Of a stretch of 64,000 nucleotides of DNA, positions 17,437-25,943 are shown piece after piece. The notes beneath the pieces were generated by a model. The model searched no databases and was not told where the DNA came from. It saw nothing but the letters and a program-made list of their open reading frames with translations. The translations under genes were made by a program, and so were the position numbers. Source of the stretch: Gammaproteobacteria bacterium (lineage in GTDB: Bacteria > Pseudomonadota > Gammaproteobacteria > SZUA-152); contig JAKIUF010000021.1 of assembly GCA_021647705.1 (NCBI GenBank), positions 1 through 64,000 on the forward strand, read 5' to 3'. The number at the start of each line of letters is the position of its first letter. The first letter of the stretch is position 1.

Positions 17437-17985
17437 ATGATGGAACAAACAACATTAAGTCACATTATCAATCACCTCTGGCCTGAAGACACTACTTCTG
17501 ATCAACATAGTGTCTACGCCGTGCTTGATGGTGCGCGTGACGCACAAATAGAACCCATGGTGCGTGCCAGTCAATTACCTCATGATTGTCTTTATTACGC
17601 ACCGCTATCGGATGATCTGCGTGCCGCTGCGCCGCATATTGTAGAACTTACCGCCGATGCGGATTTTACCCGGCAACTACTTCAACAAGGATGGGGGCAA
17701 AGCTGGGGGATTTTTTTAATCGCCAGTCTGCCAACAAACCTCGCAACGGTACGCCACAATTGCCGTAAACTGAATTTTGTGCTGGGGCCTTCGGGTCAGA
17801 AAATGCTGTTTCGTTATTACGACCCACGTGTTTTACGCACCTATTTGCCGACCTGTACATTGGATGAAGTGCAAACTGTTTTTGGGCCGGTAAAAGAAAT
17901 CATTATGGAAGGTGAAAAAGCAACGCTACTGCATCGATTTCAACATGGCGAACAGGGGAGTAAAGCGACGCTTTATAATGTTTAA
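17437..17985 (+). CDS. DUF4123 effector adaptor (Tap/TEC-like)
   Basis: 182 residues with the DUF4123 features: YAVLDGARDAQIEPMVRASQ, then YYAPLSDDLRAAAPHIVELT, WGQSWGIFLIASLP and MLFRYYDPRVLRTYLPTCT. DUF4123 proteins are cytoplasmic adaptors that bind a specific effector and load it onto VgrG or PAAR. Starts 23 bp after the PAAR-like gene. The usual downstream partner is the effector, which here would be among the genes at 18266-19140. Confidence 0.92.
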   Translation: MMEQTTLSHIINHLWPEDTTSDQHSVYAVLDGARDAQIEPMVRASQLPHDCLYYAPLSDDLRAAAPHIVELTADADFTRQLLQQGWGQSWGIFLIASLPTNLATVRHNCRKLNFVLGPSGQKMLFRYYDPRVLRTYLPTCTLDEVQTVFGPVKEIIMEGEKATLLHRFQHGEQGSKATLYNV

Positions 17986-18265
17986 GAGGCGACAGGGTTA
18001 ATTATTATACCCATAGCATTTGGAATTTAGTTGTTGAGTAAAGGATGGACTTGCGAGAGGGTTCAGTGCTTGATATCGCATAAAAAAGGCAGTAAATATT
18101 AAGCATATGATACTTGACCTCTTTGTCCAGTACTCTTCACTTCAATTTAAAACCTTGGTTTATTCGCTATCTTCTTACTGGTATAGACAACAAAGAAAAT
18201 CTTTTTCCGCGCCCCTTAGACAACGAATAGACTATATATCAAAATTAGTTTCACAAGAGGAATCT

Positions 18266-18655
18266 ATGGTGCTTACAATTAGGGATGATCAACTGAAGGT
18301 ATTTAATGAACTGGCTAATAAAAAATACTTAAGTACTGCGTCAATGGAAATAGAAGATAAAATGCGTTCACGAATTCCAGATATCATTCAGACTTTAGAT
18401 CAGGAACAATTACAGGTCGACATTAATGAAGCCGTAACGGTTGCCGACCAATATGGCATTTCTGATCCAGAGCAGCTATACGACTGGTGTGTGATCAGGA
18501 TTGTTTGTGGGCAAAAATTTTATCAGATGGAGGAATTTAAAGACATTCTCGAACATCGATTTCTGACACCTTTCGCCAAAGCTCGACATTTGATTACTAT
18601 ATTTTTTACTATTCATGATATGCAAAGAAAAGGTTATCTATGTGCGCAGCAATAG
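18266..18655 (+). CDS. small helical protein of the T6SS cargo module
   Basis: 129 residues from ATG 18266, chosen for AAGAGG 5 bases upstream; a longer frame back to 18107 exists but has no such site and reads as non-conserved sequence. The start MVLTIRDDQLKVFNELANKK, the centre INEAVTVADQYGISDPEQLY and the tail FAKARHLITIFF resemble the short alpha-helical proteins (about 120-150 residues) often found between adaptor and effector genes in PAAR/DUF4123 modules. I know no experimentally defined function; a co-chaperone role is inferred. Overlaps the next gene by 16 bp. Confidence 0.65.
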   Translation: MVLTIRDDQLKVFNELANKKYLSTASMEIEDKMRSRIPDIIQTLDQEQLQVDINEAVTVADQYGISDPEQLYDWCVIRIVCGQKFYQMEEFKDILEHRFLTPFAKARHLITIFFTIHDMQRKGYLCAQQ

Positions 18656-19140
18656 TAGCATCGCCTGCACTAGCGGCTGGCCCACCAGGCTGGCTATTTT
18701 TTGCTGTTGTTGTCGTTGGTTCGGCGGCTATCGGGGCACTTGCTATGTCATCATCTCAACCGACAACACGTACCAGAACACAAACTAGAACAAGGGACAG
18801 GGTATGTGTCGAGTGTCCATCACGGCCATGGTCGGTTAGAGTGCATGCGCAGGGAACACAGATTGGGGGGCGAACAGGTTCTACCCTTGGTGCTCCACCA
18901 ATTATTAAAAATGTTCCAGTGATGGTAATCGAAGGTAATGGGCTTGCCGCAGCAACATACGCCTTATTAACACGAAGGCAGGGACTTAATTTGACCGGGG
19001 CGTACGAAAAATGTATTTCTTTTATCTCGTCTTGTCCACCAGCTGGGTTTCTTGGATCAAAATCATTTTATGGGCGATCCAGAGATAATAATCGATTTGA
19101 CGTAGACTCATACGGTTTGACGCCAAACTTTATAACGTGA
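18640..19140 (+). CDS. candidate T6SS effector with N-terminal membrane segment
   Basis: 166 residues. A hydrophobic segment (WLFFAVVVVGSAAIGALAMS, about residues 18-37) is followed by a Thr/Arg linker, a Cys pair in RVCVECPSRPWSVRVHAQG, a Gly/Thr-rich piece (GGRTGSTLGAPP), a helical piece (AAATYALLTRRQGLNL) and a C-terminal RFDVDSYGLTPNFIT. The order membrane segment, basic linker, compact C-terminal domain is that of cargo effectors loaded by DUF4123 adaptors. I do not recognise a named toxin family. Overlap with the preceding small gene and a 9-bp gap to the next gene make one transcription unit. Confidence 0.6.
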   Translation: MCAAIVASPALAAGPPGWLFFAVVVVGSAAIGALAMSSSQPTTRTRTQTRTRDRVCVECPSRPWSVRVHAQGTQIGGRTGSTLGAPPIIKNVPVMVIEGNGLAAATYALLTRRQGLNLTGAYEKCISFISSCPPAGFLGSKSFYGRSRDNNRFDVDSYGLTPNFIT

Positions 19141-19149
19141 GAAAAGCAT

Positions 19150-19686
19150 ATGACATTGGCAGACATTAAAAAACATCCAAACTATCCATTTAAAAACTTC
19201 CGAGATGATGATATTGAATTTTTGATGTTGGAGTTGTATTGGGCAGAGTTATTTAAAGAAGCATTAGAGGATGAAGTGATTGATTCATGGGTTGCTGAAT
19301 TACCAGCAGATCGTGAGGATGGTAATCCTATTCTTTACGTAGTAAACCGTAAAGTTAATCCTCCGCGAATCGTTCGAGTGATACAACGTTTCAATGATGA
19401 ATGTTTTCCAGAGCTGAATCTTAATACTTTCGACCCAGTACACTTCGAAAATGATGCCTATGTACCTTATGTCCCAGATATATCTCAAGGAGCACTTGAT
19501 AATGACATGATAACGCCGGTTAATGAATTAGTTATATCCTCTTCTGTATCTGAAGTATGCGAAAAATATTTTCGAATGCATGTTGGTTTATGGTGTATAG
19601 AATTTGTTGATCAAAAGACTATGCTGGCACAGCTGGATGATTATTGGAAAAAAGTAAATGATAGCCTGATACAAGAAAGCCGATGA
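19150..19686 (+). CDS. candidate cytoplasmic immunity protein
   Basis: 178 residues, acidic, no signal peptide and no membrane segment. N-terminal part DIKKHPNYPFKNFRDDDIEF, then WAELFKEALEDEVIDSWVAEL; a middle beta-rich part (ILYVVNRKVNPPRIVRVIQR); C-terminal half AYVPYVPDISQGALDNDM and FRMHVGLWCIEFVDQK. No family is recognised. Last gene of the module and 9 bp behind the candidate effector, the standard place for an immunity gene. A cytoplasmic immunity protein would fit an effector with an intracellular target. This is inference from position. Confidence 0.55.
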   Translation: MTLADIKKHPNYPFKNFRDDDIEFLMLELYWAELFKEALEDEVIDSWVAELPADREDGNPILYVVNRKVNPPRIVRVIQRFNDECFPELNLNTFDPVHFENDAYVPYVPDISQGALDNDMITPVNELVISSSVSEVCEKYFRMHVGLWCIEFVDQKTMLAQLDDYWKKVNDSLIQESR

Positions 19687-19755
19687 AGTTTTTGTAAACA
19701 AAATGTCTACTCAGCCCGAAGAGCTGCTGTCTTTAAGTAATGTAGATTAGTCTAG

Positions 19756-20619
19756 GGTCTGTCGTCAATTAATTCCACGAAGATGTTGATTTTTCGAAAA
19801 AAAGAGGGTTGTCTGTCTCATCAATTAACGGATGGAGCTTAGAATGACAAGACGATATGGGTTACGGGAAGACGAATGGGAGAAAATCAAAGACCTGTTA
19901 CCCGGCCGTATAGATACCGTTGGCGTCACCGCAAAGAATAATCGCTTATTTGTCGAGGCGGTTATTTATCGTTATCGATCAGGGATGCCATGGCGAGATT
20001 TGCCAGGACGTTTTGGGGATTGGAAGAATGTTCATCGTCGGCACAGCCGATGGTCGGAAAGCGGGGTGTGGGAAGCCGTGTTTACCCATTTAAGTCAAGA
20101 CGCTGATAATGAATACGCCATGATTGATTCGACGATAGTGCGAGCCCATCAGCATGCGGCTGGAGCAAAAGGTGGCGATAAAAAAAACAGTGTATCGGTC
20201 GATCAAGAGGTGGATTAAGCACTAAAATTCATGCGACGTGTGATGCGCTGGGTAATCCGACAGGGTTCCACCTCACACCAGGGCAGGCTTCTGATCTTGA
20301 AGGAGTGGATGCTCTGTTACCTGATATCGTATCAGAGGTTCAATTTTTTCTGGCTGATAAAGCTTATGATGCCGACGAGCGTGTATTAAACCGATTGAGT
20401 GATTCAGGTGTTGAAGCGGTGATTCCGCCTAAATCCAACCGAAAAGAAAAGCGTGAATACGATGTGGAACTGTATAAGGCGAGACATTTAATTGAAAACT
20501 TTTTTGGAAGACTCAAGCAATACCGGGCAATTGCTACCCGATACGATAAAACAGCGAGAAATTTTCTTGGAGCTATCCATTTTGCCGCTTCGGTTATCTG
20601 GCTTAATTGACGACAGCCC
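19756..20619. mobile_element. IS5-family (IS427-like) insertion sequence, 864 bp
   Basis: Imperfect terminal inverted repeats begin GGTCTGTCGTCAATTAA at 19756 and, on the other strand, GGGCTGTCGTCAATTAA at the right end. The tetranucleotide CTAG stands on both sides (19752-19755 and 20620-20623), consistent with a short target duplication. It contains a split transposase read by frameshift. The element lies in the stop codon of an older ISKra4-like transposase relic. Confidence 0.88.
19832..20610 (+). CDS. IS5-family transposase made by -1 frameshift (two ORFs)
   Basis: The first frame (19832-20218) has the N-terminal helix-turn-helix domain (LREDEWEKIKDLLPGR) and the first catalytic Asp (YAMIDSTIVRAHQHAAGAKG). 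It runs into a tract of eight A residues at 20180-20187 and would stop at 20218. The frame one base back continues past the tract with GRSRGGLSTKIHATCDALGN, the usual family sequence, then the second Asp (FFLADKAYDADERVL) and Glu region (ARHLIENFFGRLKQYRAIA), ending at 20610. The A-run is a standard site for programmed -1 frameshifting, so the gene is probably functional and not broken. Confidence 0.88.
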
Positions 20620-20620
20620 C

Positions 20621-20939
20621 TAGCCTCCAACACCGTATCGATCAATTTTTTCCCAGAACTGTGTTTCCATCGACCCGTTGTCAGTAGCAATGATCGCAAA
20701 CTTAACACCGTTTTAATGCCTTTATCTTTCCACCGCATCCCCGAGCAACAAAAGCAACGATTTACAGGCCGCTTCAGTCGAGTCACGCCTGACCCAGTCG
20801 AAAAAGACTGTTGCCGATATTCAACATAATTCATCATGGGTAAATGATTGATAAAGTACCTTATTGCAACAGTCATTTTTTCTTTTATATCAATCGATAA
20901 CCGTTTGCGACTGATTCGCTTTAATTCTTTTAACACCAC
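20621..20939 (-). pseudogene. ISKra4-like transposase relic (C-terminal end)
   Basis: On the minus strand the frame reads YFINHLPMMNYVEYRQQS and GSGVT, then shifts frame to EAACKSL, returns with CCSGMRWKDKG and VLSLRSL, and shifts again to QFWEKIDRYGVGG before a TAG stop at the CTAG that borders the IS5 element. Together these pieces form the C-terminus of an ISKra4-type transposase with at least two indels. No upstream domain remains, so it is a dead fragment older than the IS5 insertion. Confidence 0.6.
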
Positions 20940-20952
20940 GCTGGCACCGACT

Positions 20953-21148
20953 CGTACATGAAAAGAATTATAGTAGTGCAGATGTAGCCGATGCGGTGGT
21001 CAAGTCTTATTTGAAGAAAGTTTATGATCAGGCAGTGCTCGAGTTTAAAGTGACATGCCTGCCTGCAAAAACGGAGGAGCTGCTAAGTTATTCCCAGCGG
21101 GAAACAATCAACCCGGTCATAATTTATATGAAGCGCGTTGTATCATGA
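20953..21148 (+). other. unassigned open segment, possibly the tail of a lost gene
   Basis: From about 20953 the plus strand reads without stops as HEKNYSSADVADAVVKSYLK...KRVVS to a TGA at 21146-21148, with no usable start codon at its left end. About 63 codons look protein-like but match nothing I recognise. It sits between the ISKra4-like relic and recN, so it may be the residue of a gene truncated by the mobile elements. 21149-21220 holds nothing else. Confidence 0.25.
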
Positions 21149-21220
21149 TTCACATACTCGACAACAAGTCTATCGGAAACTGTTTCAACATCAAATCCCG
21201 GAAATAGATATCCATTAGCT

Positions 21221-22918
21221 TTAACTTAATACCTGCTGCCCATGTTCAATCATTTCACGGGCGTGGGAGAGCGTCTGTTCGGTAATTTCCAGCCCGCCTA
21301 GCATGCGGGCAATTTCATCCACCCGTGCTTGTTCGCTGATGGGTGAAACGTCGGTGACGGTTTCCTGTTGCTGTTTATTGACTTGCTTGCTGACATGCAA
21401 ATGCTGGTGAGCCAGAGAGGCTACCTGCGGCTGATGGGTAACGCATAATACCTGTCGTTGCTCGCTGAGATTGCGCAGCAACCTGCCCACCACTTCGGCA
21501 ATGCCACCGCCGATGCCCACATCCACCTCATCAAAAATCAGGGTGGGGATTTTACCGCTGCCTGCGGCAATCACCTGAATAGCGAGACTGATGCGCGCCA
21601 GTTCACCGCCCGAAGCGACTTTGGCCAACGGTTGAATGGGTTGTCCGGGATTGGTGGTGACACAAAACTCCACACGCTCCAGCCCGCTGGCCGTAAAGCT
21701 GTCCAGTGGTTCCAGGGTGATTTCAAACACGCCGTGGGGCATGCCCAGCTGATGCATGTTGTCTGTGACGGCTTTGCCCAGTTTTTTTGCGGCACGCTGA
21801 CGTGCGCTGCCCAGTTTTTTCGCGCTGGCAAGGTAATCTTTTTCGGCGGTAGCTACAGCGGCAGCCACTTCGTCCAATTGTATGCTGGCATTTTGCAGGC
21901 TGTTGAGTTCATTTTCTTGCTGTTCCAGCAGGGAGGGCAACTCTTCCGGTGGCAGGCGATGTTTGCGTGCCAGTTCGTGGATCAGCGCCAAGCGCTCATC
22001 CACGGTTTGCAGACGCTCCGGGTCCAGGGACAGGCCATCCAGATAATCGCGCAATTCACTGGCTGCTTCACGGGCCTGAATCGCAGCACCTTGCAAGGCT
22101 TCGCTGGCATTGCTGAGCGCCGGGTCGGTGGCTTGCAACTGGCTGAGTTCAGCGCTGAGATGATCCAGTCCATCGACAATGCTGCCGGATTGCTCGTTAC
22201 TAAGCCCGGAGAGAATACTCTCGCCACCTTCACGCAACTGGTTGAGGTTGGCCAGCCGGGTATGTTCGGACGCCAGCTCCCCCAGCTCGTCGGTGGTGAG
22301 ATTCAGCACGCGCAATTCTTCCACTTGATATTGCAACAATTCCAGACGGTCATCCCGCTGCTCACGACTGGCCTGTAAACGGGCTCGTTCAGTGTTGAGT
22401 TGTTGCCACTGCTGGAAACACTGCGCAGTGTTATCGAGCAGTCCGGTGTATTTTTTATCATGGCTGCTGGCGAAGACATCCAGTGCCTGTCGCTGTACCT
22501 CGCGCTTTAGCAATGATTGATGGGCGTGCTGGCCGTGGATATCCACCAGTTGCTCGCCCAGTTCACGTAGCGAGTGCATGGGCACAGGGCGGCCATTGAT
22601 ATATCCCTTGGAGCGACCATCTTTGCTGACGGTGCGGCGAATCAGACATTGGCCGTCATCATCCAGCTCGTGTTTAGCTAACCATGCCTGCGCTGTAGGC
22701 AGAGTGTGAATATCAAATTCGGCACTGACCTCGGCACGTTCGGCGTTGGCGCGAATGGTGCCGGATTCAGCGCGGTCACCCAGCGCCAGTCCCAGTGCGT
22801 CCAGCAGAATAGATTTTCCTGCACCGGTTTCGCCTGTGAGCACGGTCATGCCATTCTGAAAACCCAGAGCAAGCTCATCGACGATGGCGAAGTGATGGAT
22901 GTGGATATGTTGCAACAT
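21221..22918 (-). CDS. recN: DNA repair protein RecN
   Basis: 565 residues, the normal family length. SMC-like ATPase: Walker A GETGAGKSILLDALGLALGD near residue 29, hinge-free coiled-coil centre, signature motif in KVASGGELARISLAIQV and Walker B PTLIFDEVDVGIGGGIAEVV, followed by the switch His in LCVTHQPQVASLAH. RecN acts early in double-strand break repair, and is often SOS controlled; I did not find a clear LexA box at its start. Starts 33 bp after the nadK stop, so the two form an operon on the minus strand. Confidence 0.97.
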   Translation of the reverse strand: MLQHIHIHHFAIVDELALGFQNGMTVLTGETGAGKSILLDALGLALGDRAESGTIRANAERAEVSAEFDIHTLPTAQAWLAKHELDDDGQCLIRRTVSKDGRSKGYINGRPVPMHSLRELGEQLVDIHGQHAHQSLLKREVQRQALDVFASSHDKKYTGLLDNTAQCFQQWQQLNTERARLQASREQRDDRLELLQYQVEELRVLNLTTDELGELASEHTRLANLNQLREGGESILSGLSNEQSGSIVDGLDHLSAELSQLQATDPALSNASEALQGAAIQAREAASELRDYLDGLSLDPERLQTVDERLALIHELARKHRLPPEELPSLLEQQENELNSLQNASIQLDEVAAAVATAEKDYLASAKKLGSARQRAAKKLGKAVTDNMHQLGMPHGVFEITLEPLDSFTASGLERVEFCVTTNPGQPIQPLAKVASGGELARISLAIQVIAAGSGKIPTLIFDEVDVGIGGGIAEVVGRLLRNLSEQRQVLCVTHQPQVASLAHQHLHVSKQVNKQQQETVTDVSPISEQARVDEIARMLGGLEITEQTLSHAREMIEHGQQVLS

Positions 22919-22951
22919 AATATGACGGCCTGTTTTTCTCTGTAAGCAGGA

Positions 22952-23839
22952 CTACAGACGCTTGCCCCAGTGCAGTTTGGCACGCAGGATACCGTAGTAA
23001 TTGTAATCAGTGGGGTGTACCAGACGAATAGAGTGTTCTTTTTTCTCGATCACGACTTTGTCGCCATTTTGCAGACCGAGATCGATTTGCCCGTCGCAGG
23101 AACATTGCGCGCGCGCTTGATTACTGTCGCTAAGCACGATTTCAATCCGACTGTCTGCATCCACTACAATGGGCCGGTAACTCATGGTGTGTGGGCATAT
23201 GGGCACCAGCACCAGCGCATTCAATGATGGATGCACAATGGGCCCGCCGCCGGAGAGGGCGTAAGCTGTGGAGCCGGTAGGTGTGGCAACAATAAGACCG
23301 TCGGATCGGGTGATATTGATAAACTGTCCGTTGATGTAGGTTTCGTATTCGATCATCCGTGCGACGTTGCAGGTATGGACTACCACATCATTTAAGGCGA
23401 CGCTTTCGTCGATTTGCTGGTGGTCACGTATGACACGGGCGTGCAACAGGGAACGCCGTTCCTCCTGGTAGTCACCGCCCAGAATTTTATCCAGGGTTTG
23501 CTGTAGTTCCGACGGTGCCACGTCGGTGAGAAAACCGAGGCGACCCAGGTTAATACCCAACAGAGGGACATCATAATCCACTAGGCTGCGCGCGGCATTG
23601 AGCAGGGTGCCATCACCACCGACAACAATAATGAGGTCGCAAGACTCGCCCAGCACGCTGCGCTCAACATAGTCTTCCTGATGATTTTCCTGCGGGTTAT
23701 CGGCTGCCAGCGAGAGGCTGTCCAGTAACACGCTTATTTGCCGTTGCTGTAAATAAACCAGCAGTTCTTTAAGCACACCGCCTGTATTTGGTGCGCCGTG
23801 CTTGCCAATAATGCCGATGGTGTTGAATGTTGTTGCCAT
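22952..23839 (-). CDS. nadK: NAD kinase
   Basis: 295 residues from the ATG at 23839 (MATTFNTIGIIGKHGAP), which gives normal family length; the frame stays open upstream to 24292 but that part is not conserved and crosses into hrcA. Motifs: VVGGDGTLLNAARSLVD, GINLGRLGFLTDV, the NTxx-like NDVVVHTCNVARMIE and TPTGSTAYALSGGGPIVHP. The enzyme phosphorylates NAD to NADP with ATP or polyphosphate in the cytoplasm. Divergent from hrcA, with about 230 bp of promoter region between them. Confidence 0.96.
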   Translation of the reverse strand: MATTFNTIGIIGKHGAPNTGGVLKELLVYLQQRQISVLLDSLSLAADNPQENHQEDYVERSVLGESCDLIIVVGGDGTLLNAARSLVDYDVPLLGINLGRLGFLTDVAPSELQQTLDKILGGDYQEERRSLLHARVIRDHQQIDESVALNDVVVHTCNVARMIEYETYINGQFINITRSDGLIVATPTGSTAYALSGGGPIVHPSLNALVLVPICPHTMSYRPIVVDADSRIEIVLSDSNQARAQCSCDGQIDLGLQNGDKVVIEKKEHSIRLVHPTDYNYYGILRAKLHWGKRL

Positions 23840-24073
23840 ATTTTGTGATTTGCTCTTGTTGTAGGGCAGTCGGGGCCAACGGCGCAACGGTAGCATGTTG
23901 TTGATAAGTGTCCAACTGTCAGCGGTGCGGGCGGGCGTTGTATGAAAAAAACACCGGGAAAATAGAAAAGTCGGTGTAAAAAACCGGTGTTGGTGTGTAC
24001 CCGAAAATCCTGGGCGTATAACATTGCAGGTTGGAACGATGACTATCCCGATGATAACGGCGGAGAGCCAGCA

Positions 24074-25144
24074 GTGAGCGATCAGACAATCAACGAGTCC
24101 GTGGCAAATGAAACCATCATCAATGAGCGTGCCCAACTGCTGTTGAAAACACTCATCGAGCGTTATATTCGCGAAGGACAGCCGGTGGGCTCCAAGTCGC
24201 TGGCACAGGATGCCGGACTGGATCTCAGCTCGGCTACGGTACGCAATGTGATGGCAGACCTGGAACGACTGGGGCTGGTGAGTGCGCCACATACCTCGGC
24301 AGGCCGGGTACCCACGGAGCAGGGTTATCGGTTGTTTATTGATAATCTACTGACCATTAAACCGCTGGGCTCCAATGATGTGCAAACTCTGGCCAGCACG
24401 TTGACGCCACAATCGGATGTGTCACAGTTGGTAGGATCGGCATCGTCGCTGCTGTCAGGATTCACTCAAATGGCCGGGGTGGTGATGCTGCCGACGCAAA
24501 AACCAGCCGCTTTACGGCAAATCGAGTTTTTACCTTTATCAGAAAACCGGGTGCTGGCGATTCTGGTGTTCAACGAAAAAGACGTGCAAAACCGGGTGAT
24601 TCACACCTCACGCCCGTATGCTTTGCCGGAGCTTGAGCGCATCGCTGCCTATCTCAATGCGCAGTTTACAGGCAAAAATGTGCAAATGGTGCGAGGTGAC
24701 TTGCTCAAGGAAATGGAAAATGCGCAAAGCAACATGGACCGGTTAATGCGTTCGGCTATCGAAATGGCACATCAGGTATTTGATGATGCCGATAGCGGGC
24801 AGGATTACATCATGGCCGGGGAGACCAATCTCATGGATTACGAAGAAATGGCCGATGTGCCCCGCCTGCGCCAGTTATTTGATGCTTTCAGTGAAAAACA
24901 GGGCATTCTTGATTTACTGGATAAATCCCTGCACGCCCAGGGGGTGCAGATTTTTATCGGCCATGAATCCGGCTATGAGGCTTTGGATAATTGCAGCGTG
25001 GTAACCGCAACTTATTCTGCCAATGACGAGGTGCTGGGTGTGCTGGGTGTTATCGGCCCTACGCGCATGGCGTATGATCGCATCATCCCTGTGGTGGATG
25101 TCACCGCAAAATTATTGGGCACAGTCTTGAATCAGCGGAATTAG
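24074..25144 (+). CDS. hrcA: heat-inducible transcription repressor HrcA
   Basis: 356 residues from GTG 24074, chosen because GGAG lies 8 bases upstream and the sequence from SDQTINESVANETIINERAQ onward fits the family; the frame is open further upstream but not conserved. N-terminal winged helix with LIERYIREGQPVGSKSLAQD and SSATVRNVMADLERLGLVS; then PHTSAGRVPTEQGYRLFIDN; C-terminal GAF-like domain with GHESGYEALDNCSVVTATY and GVLGVIGPTRMAYDRIIPVV. HrcA represses chaperone genes through the CIRCE inverted repeat. I did not find CIRCE (TTAGCACTC-N9-GAGTGCTAA) upstream of hrcA, grpE or dnaK here, so its operator may be before groESL elsewhere. Confidence 0.96.
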   Translation: MSDQTINESVANETIINERAQLLLKTLIERYIREGQPVGSKSLAQDAGLDLSSATVRNVMADLERLGLVSAPHTSAGRVPTEQGYRLFIDNLLTIKPLGSNDVQTLASTLTPQSDVSQLVGSASSLLSGFTQMAGVVMLPTQKPAALRQIEFLPLSENRVLAILVFNEKDVQNRVIHTSRPYALPELERIAAYLNAQFTGKNVQMVRGDLLKEMENAQSNMDRLMRSAIEMAHQVFDDADSGQDYIMAGETNLMDYEEMADVPRLRQLFDAFSEKQGILDLLDKSLHAQGVQIFIGHESGYEALDNCSVVTATYSANDEVLGVLGVIGPTRMAYDRIIPVVDVTAKLLGTVLNQRN

Positions 25145-25153
25145 TCCACACAT
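25126..25153 (+). promoter_or_regulatory. possible sigma-32 promoter for grpE
   Basis: CTTGAA at 25126-25131 matches the sigma-32 -35 core. After 14 bases comes CCACACAT at 25146-25153, which agrees with the CCCCATNT -10 element except at two positions. The predicted start of transcription is about 75 bp before the grpE ATG. The -35 part lies in the last codons of hrcA. Confidence 0.35.
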
Positions 25154-25238
25154 ACCAAGGTATATTGGTCCGGGCGCATAATGCGCCCATGAGTGTGTTC
25201 TGTGAAAAATACTCAGCACTTAACGTGGAGAAGAAGGC

Positions 25239-25877
25239 ATGGCGAAAGACGAAACCCTATCCGAAAAAACAGCAGCAGAGGAAAATGCATCCGAGATCGA
25301 AGCAACTGGCGAGGTCATTGAGGGTGTGGTGGAAGATGCTGCCACTGACACTGACGATCTGATGCCGCTGTTGGAAGATGCCCGCGCCAAAGCGGATGAA
25401 CACTGGAATCAGCTTCTGCGTGTTAAGGCTGACATGGAAAATACCCGTCGACGTGCCAAACAGGATGTCGAAAACGCCCACAAATTTGCCCTGGAAAAAT
25501 TTGCCCTGGAATTGTTGCCCATTAAAGACAGCCTGGAAATGGGATTGACTGCCGCCGATGATATCGCTGAAGGTGGCGACGCGATGGCGCAATTGAAAGA
25601 AGGCACCGCGTTGACGCTCAAAATGCTGGCCGCTGCGCTGGAAAAATTTGGCATCGAAGCCGTTGATCCGGTCGGTGATACTTTTGATCCCGACAAACAT
25701 CAGGCCATGTCCATGCAGGAAAGTGCCGAGCACACACCCAATACGGTGATGGCGGTAATGCAAAAAGGCTATCAGCTCAACGAGCGTCTGTTGCGTCCAG
25801 CCATGGTGGTGGTGTCCAAAGCCGTGAGCGAAACCACGGACAGTGAATCCGGCAGTCATATTAATGAACAGGCTTGA
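25239..25877 (+). CDS. grpE: nucleotide exchange factor GrpE
   Basis: 212 residues; ATG 25239 follows a GGAGAAGA site. Acidic N-terminus, long coiled coil with [20 protein letters not shown] and [20 protein letters not shown], then the C-terminal beta domain with [38 protein letters not shown] and VSK. GrpE releases ADP from DnaK and also acts as a thermosensor. It lies 94 bp after hrcA and 122 bp before dnaK. Confidence 0.97.
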   Translation: MAKDETLSEKTAAEENASEIEATGEVIEGVVEDAATDTDDLMPLLEDARAKADEHWNQLLRVKADMENTRRRAKQDVENAHKFALEKFALELLPIKDSLEMGLTAADDIAEGGDAMAQLKEGTALTLKMLAAALEKFGIEAVDPVGDTFDPDKHQAMSMQESAEHTPNTVMAVMQKGYQLNERLLRPAMVVVSKAVSETTDSESGSHINEQA

Positions 25878-25943
25878 ATTAGGGTTTTTCGCCCATACCT
25901 AGCTGTACAAGTTGAAATGTATCAATATTTAGATACCGAATCT

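Noticed and set aside
18107-18265. N-terminal extension of the small helical T6SS protein
   Set aside because: AAGAGG before ATG 18266 and the style of the related proteins favour the shorter start.
20181-20218. IS5 transposase regarded as a frameshift pseudogene
   Set aside because: The shift is at an eight-A tract where the family commonly uses programmed -1 frameshifting, and both halves are otherwise intact.
21458-22378. Plus-strand ORF of 306 codons opposite recN
   Set aside because: Its composition is the mirror of a well-supported recN gene on the other strand; no ribosome-binding site or known motif.
23840-24073. CIRCE operator or heat-shock promoter between nadK and hrcA
   Set aside because: TATAAC near 24016 and TTGGTG are 21 bases apart and no TTAGCACTC/GAGTGCTAA repeat exists.
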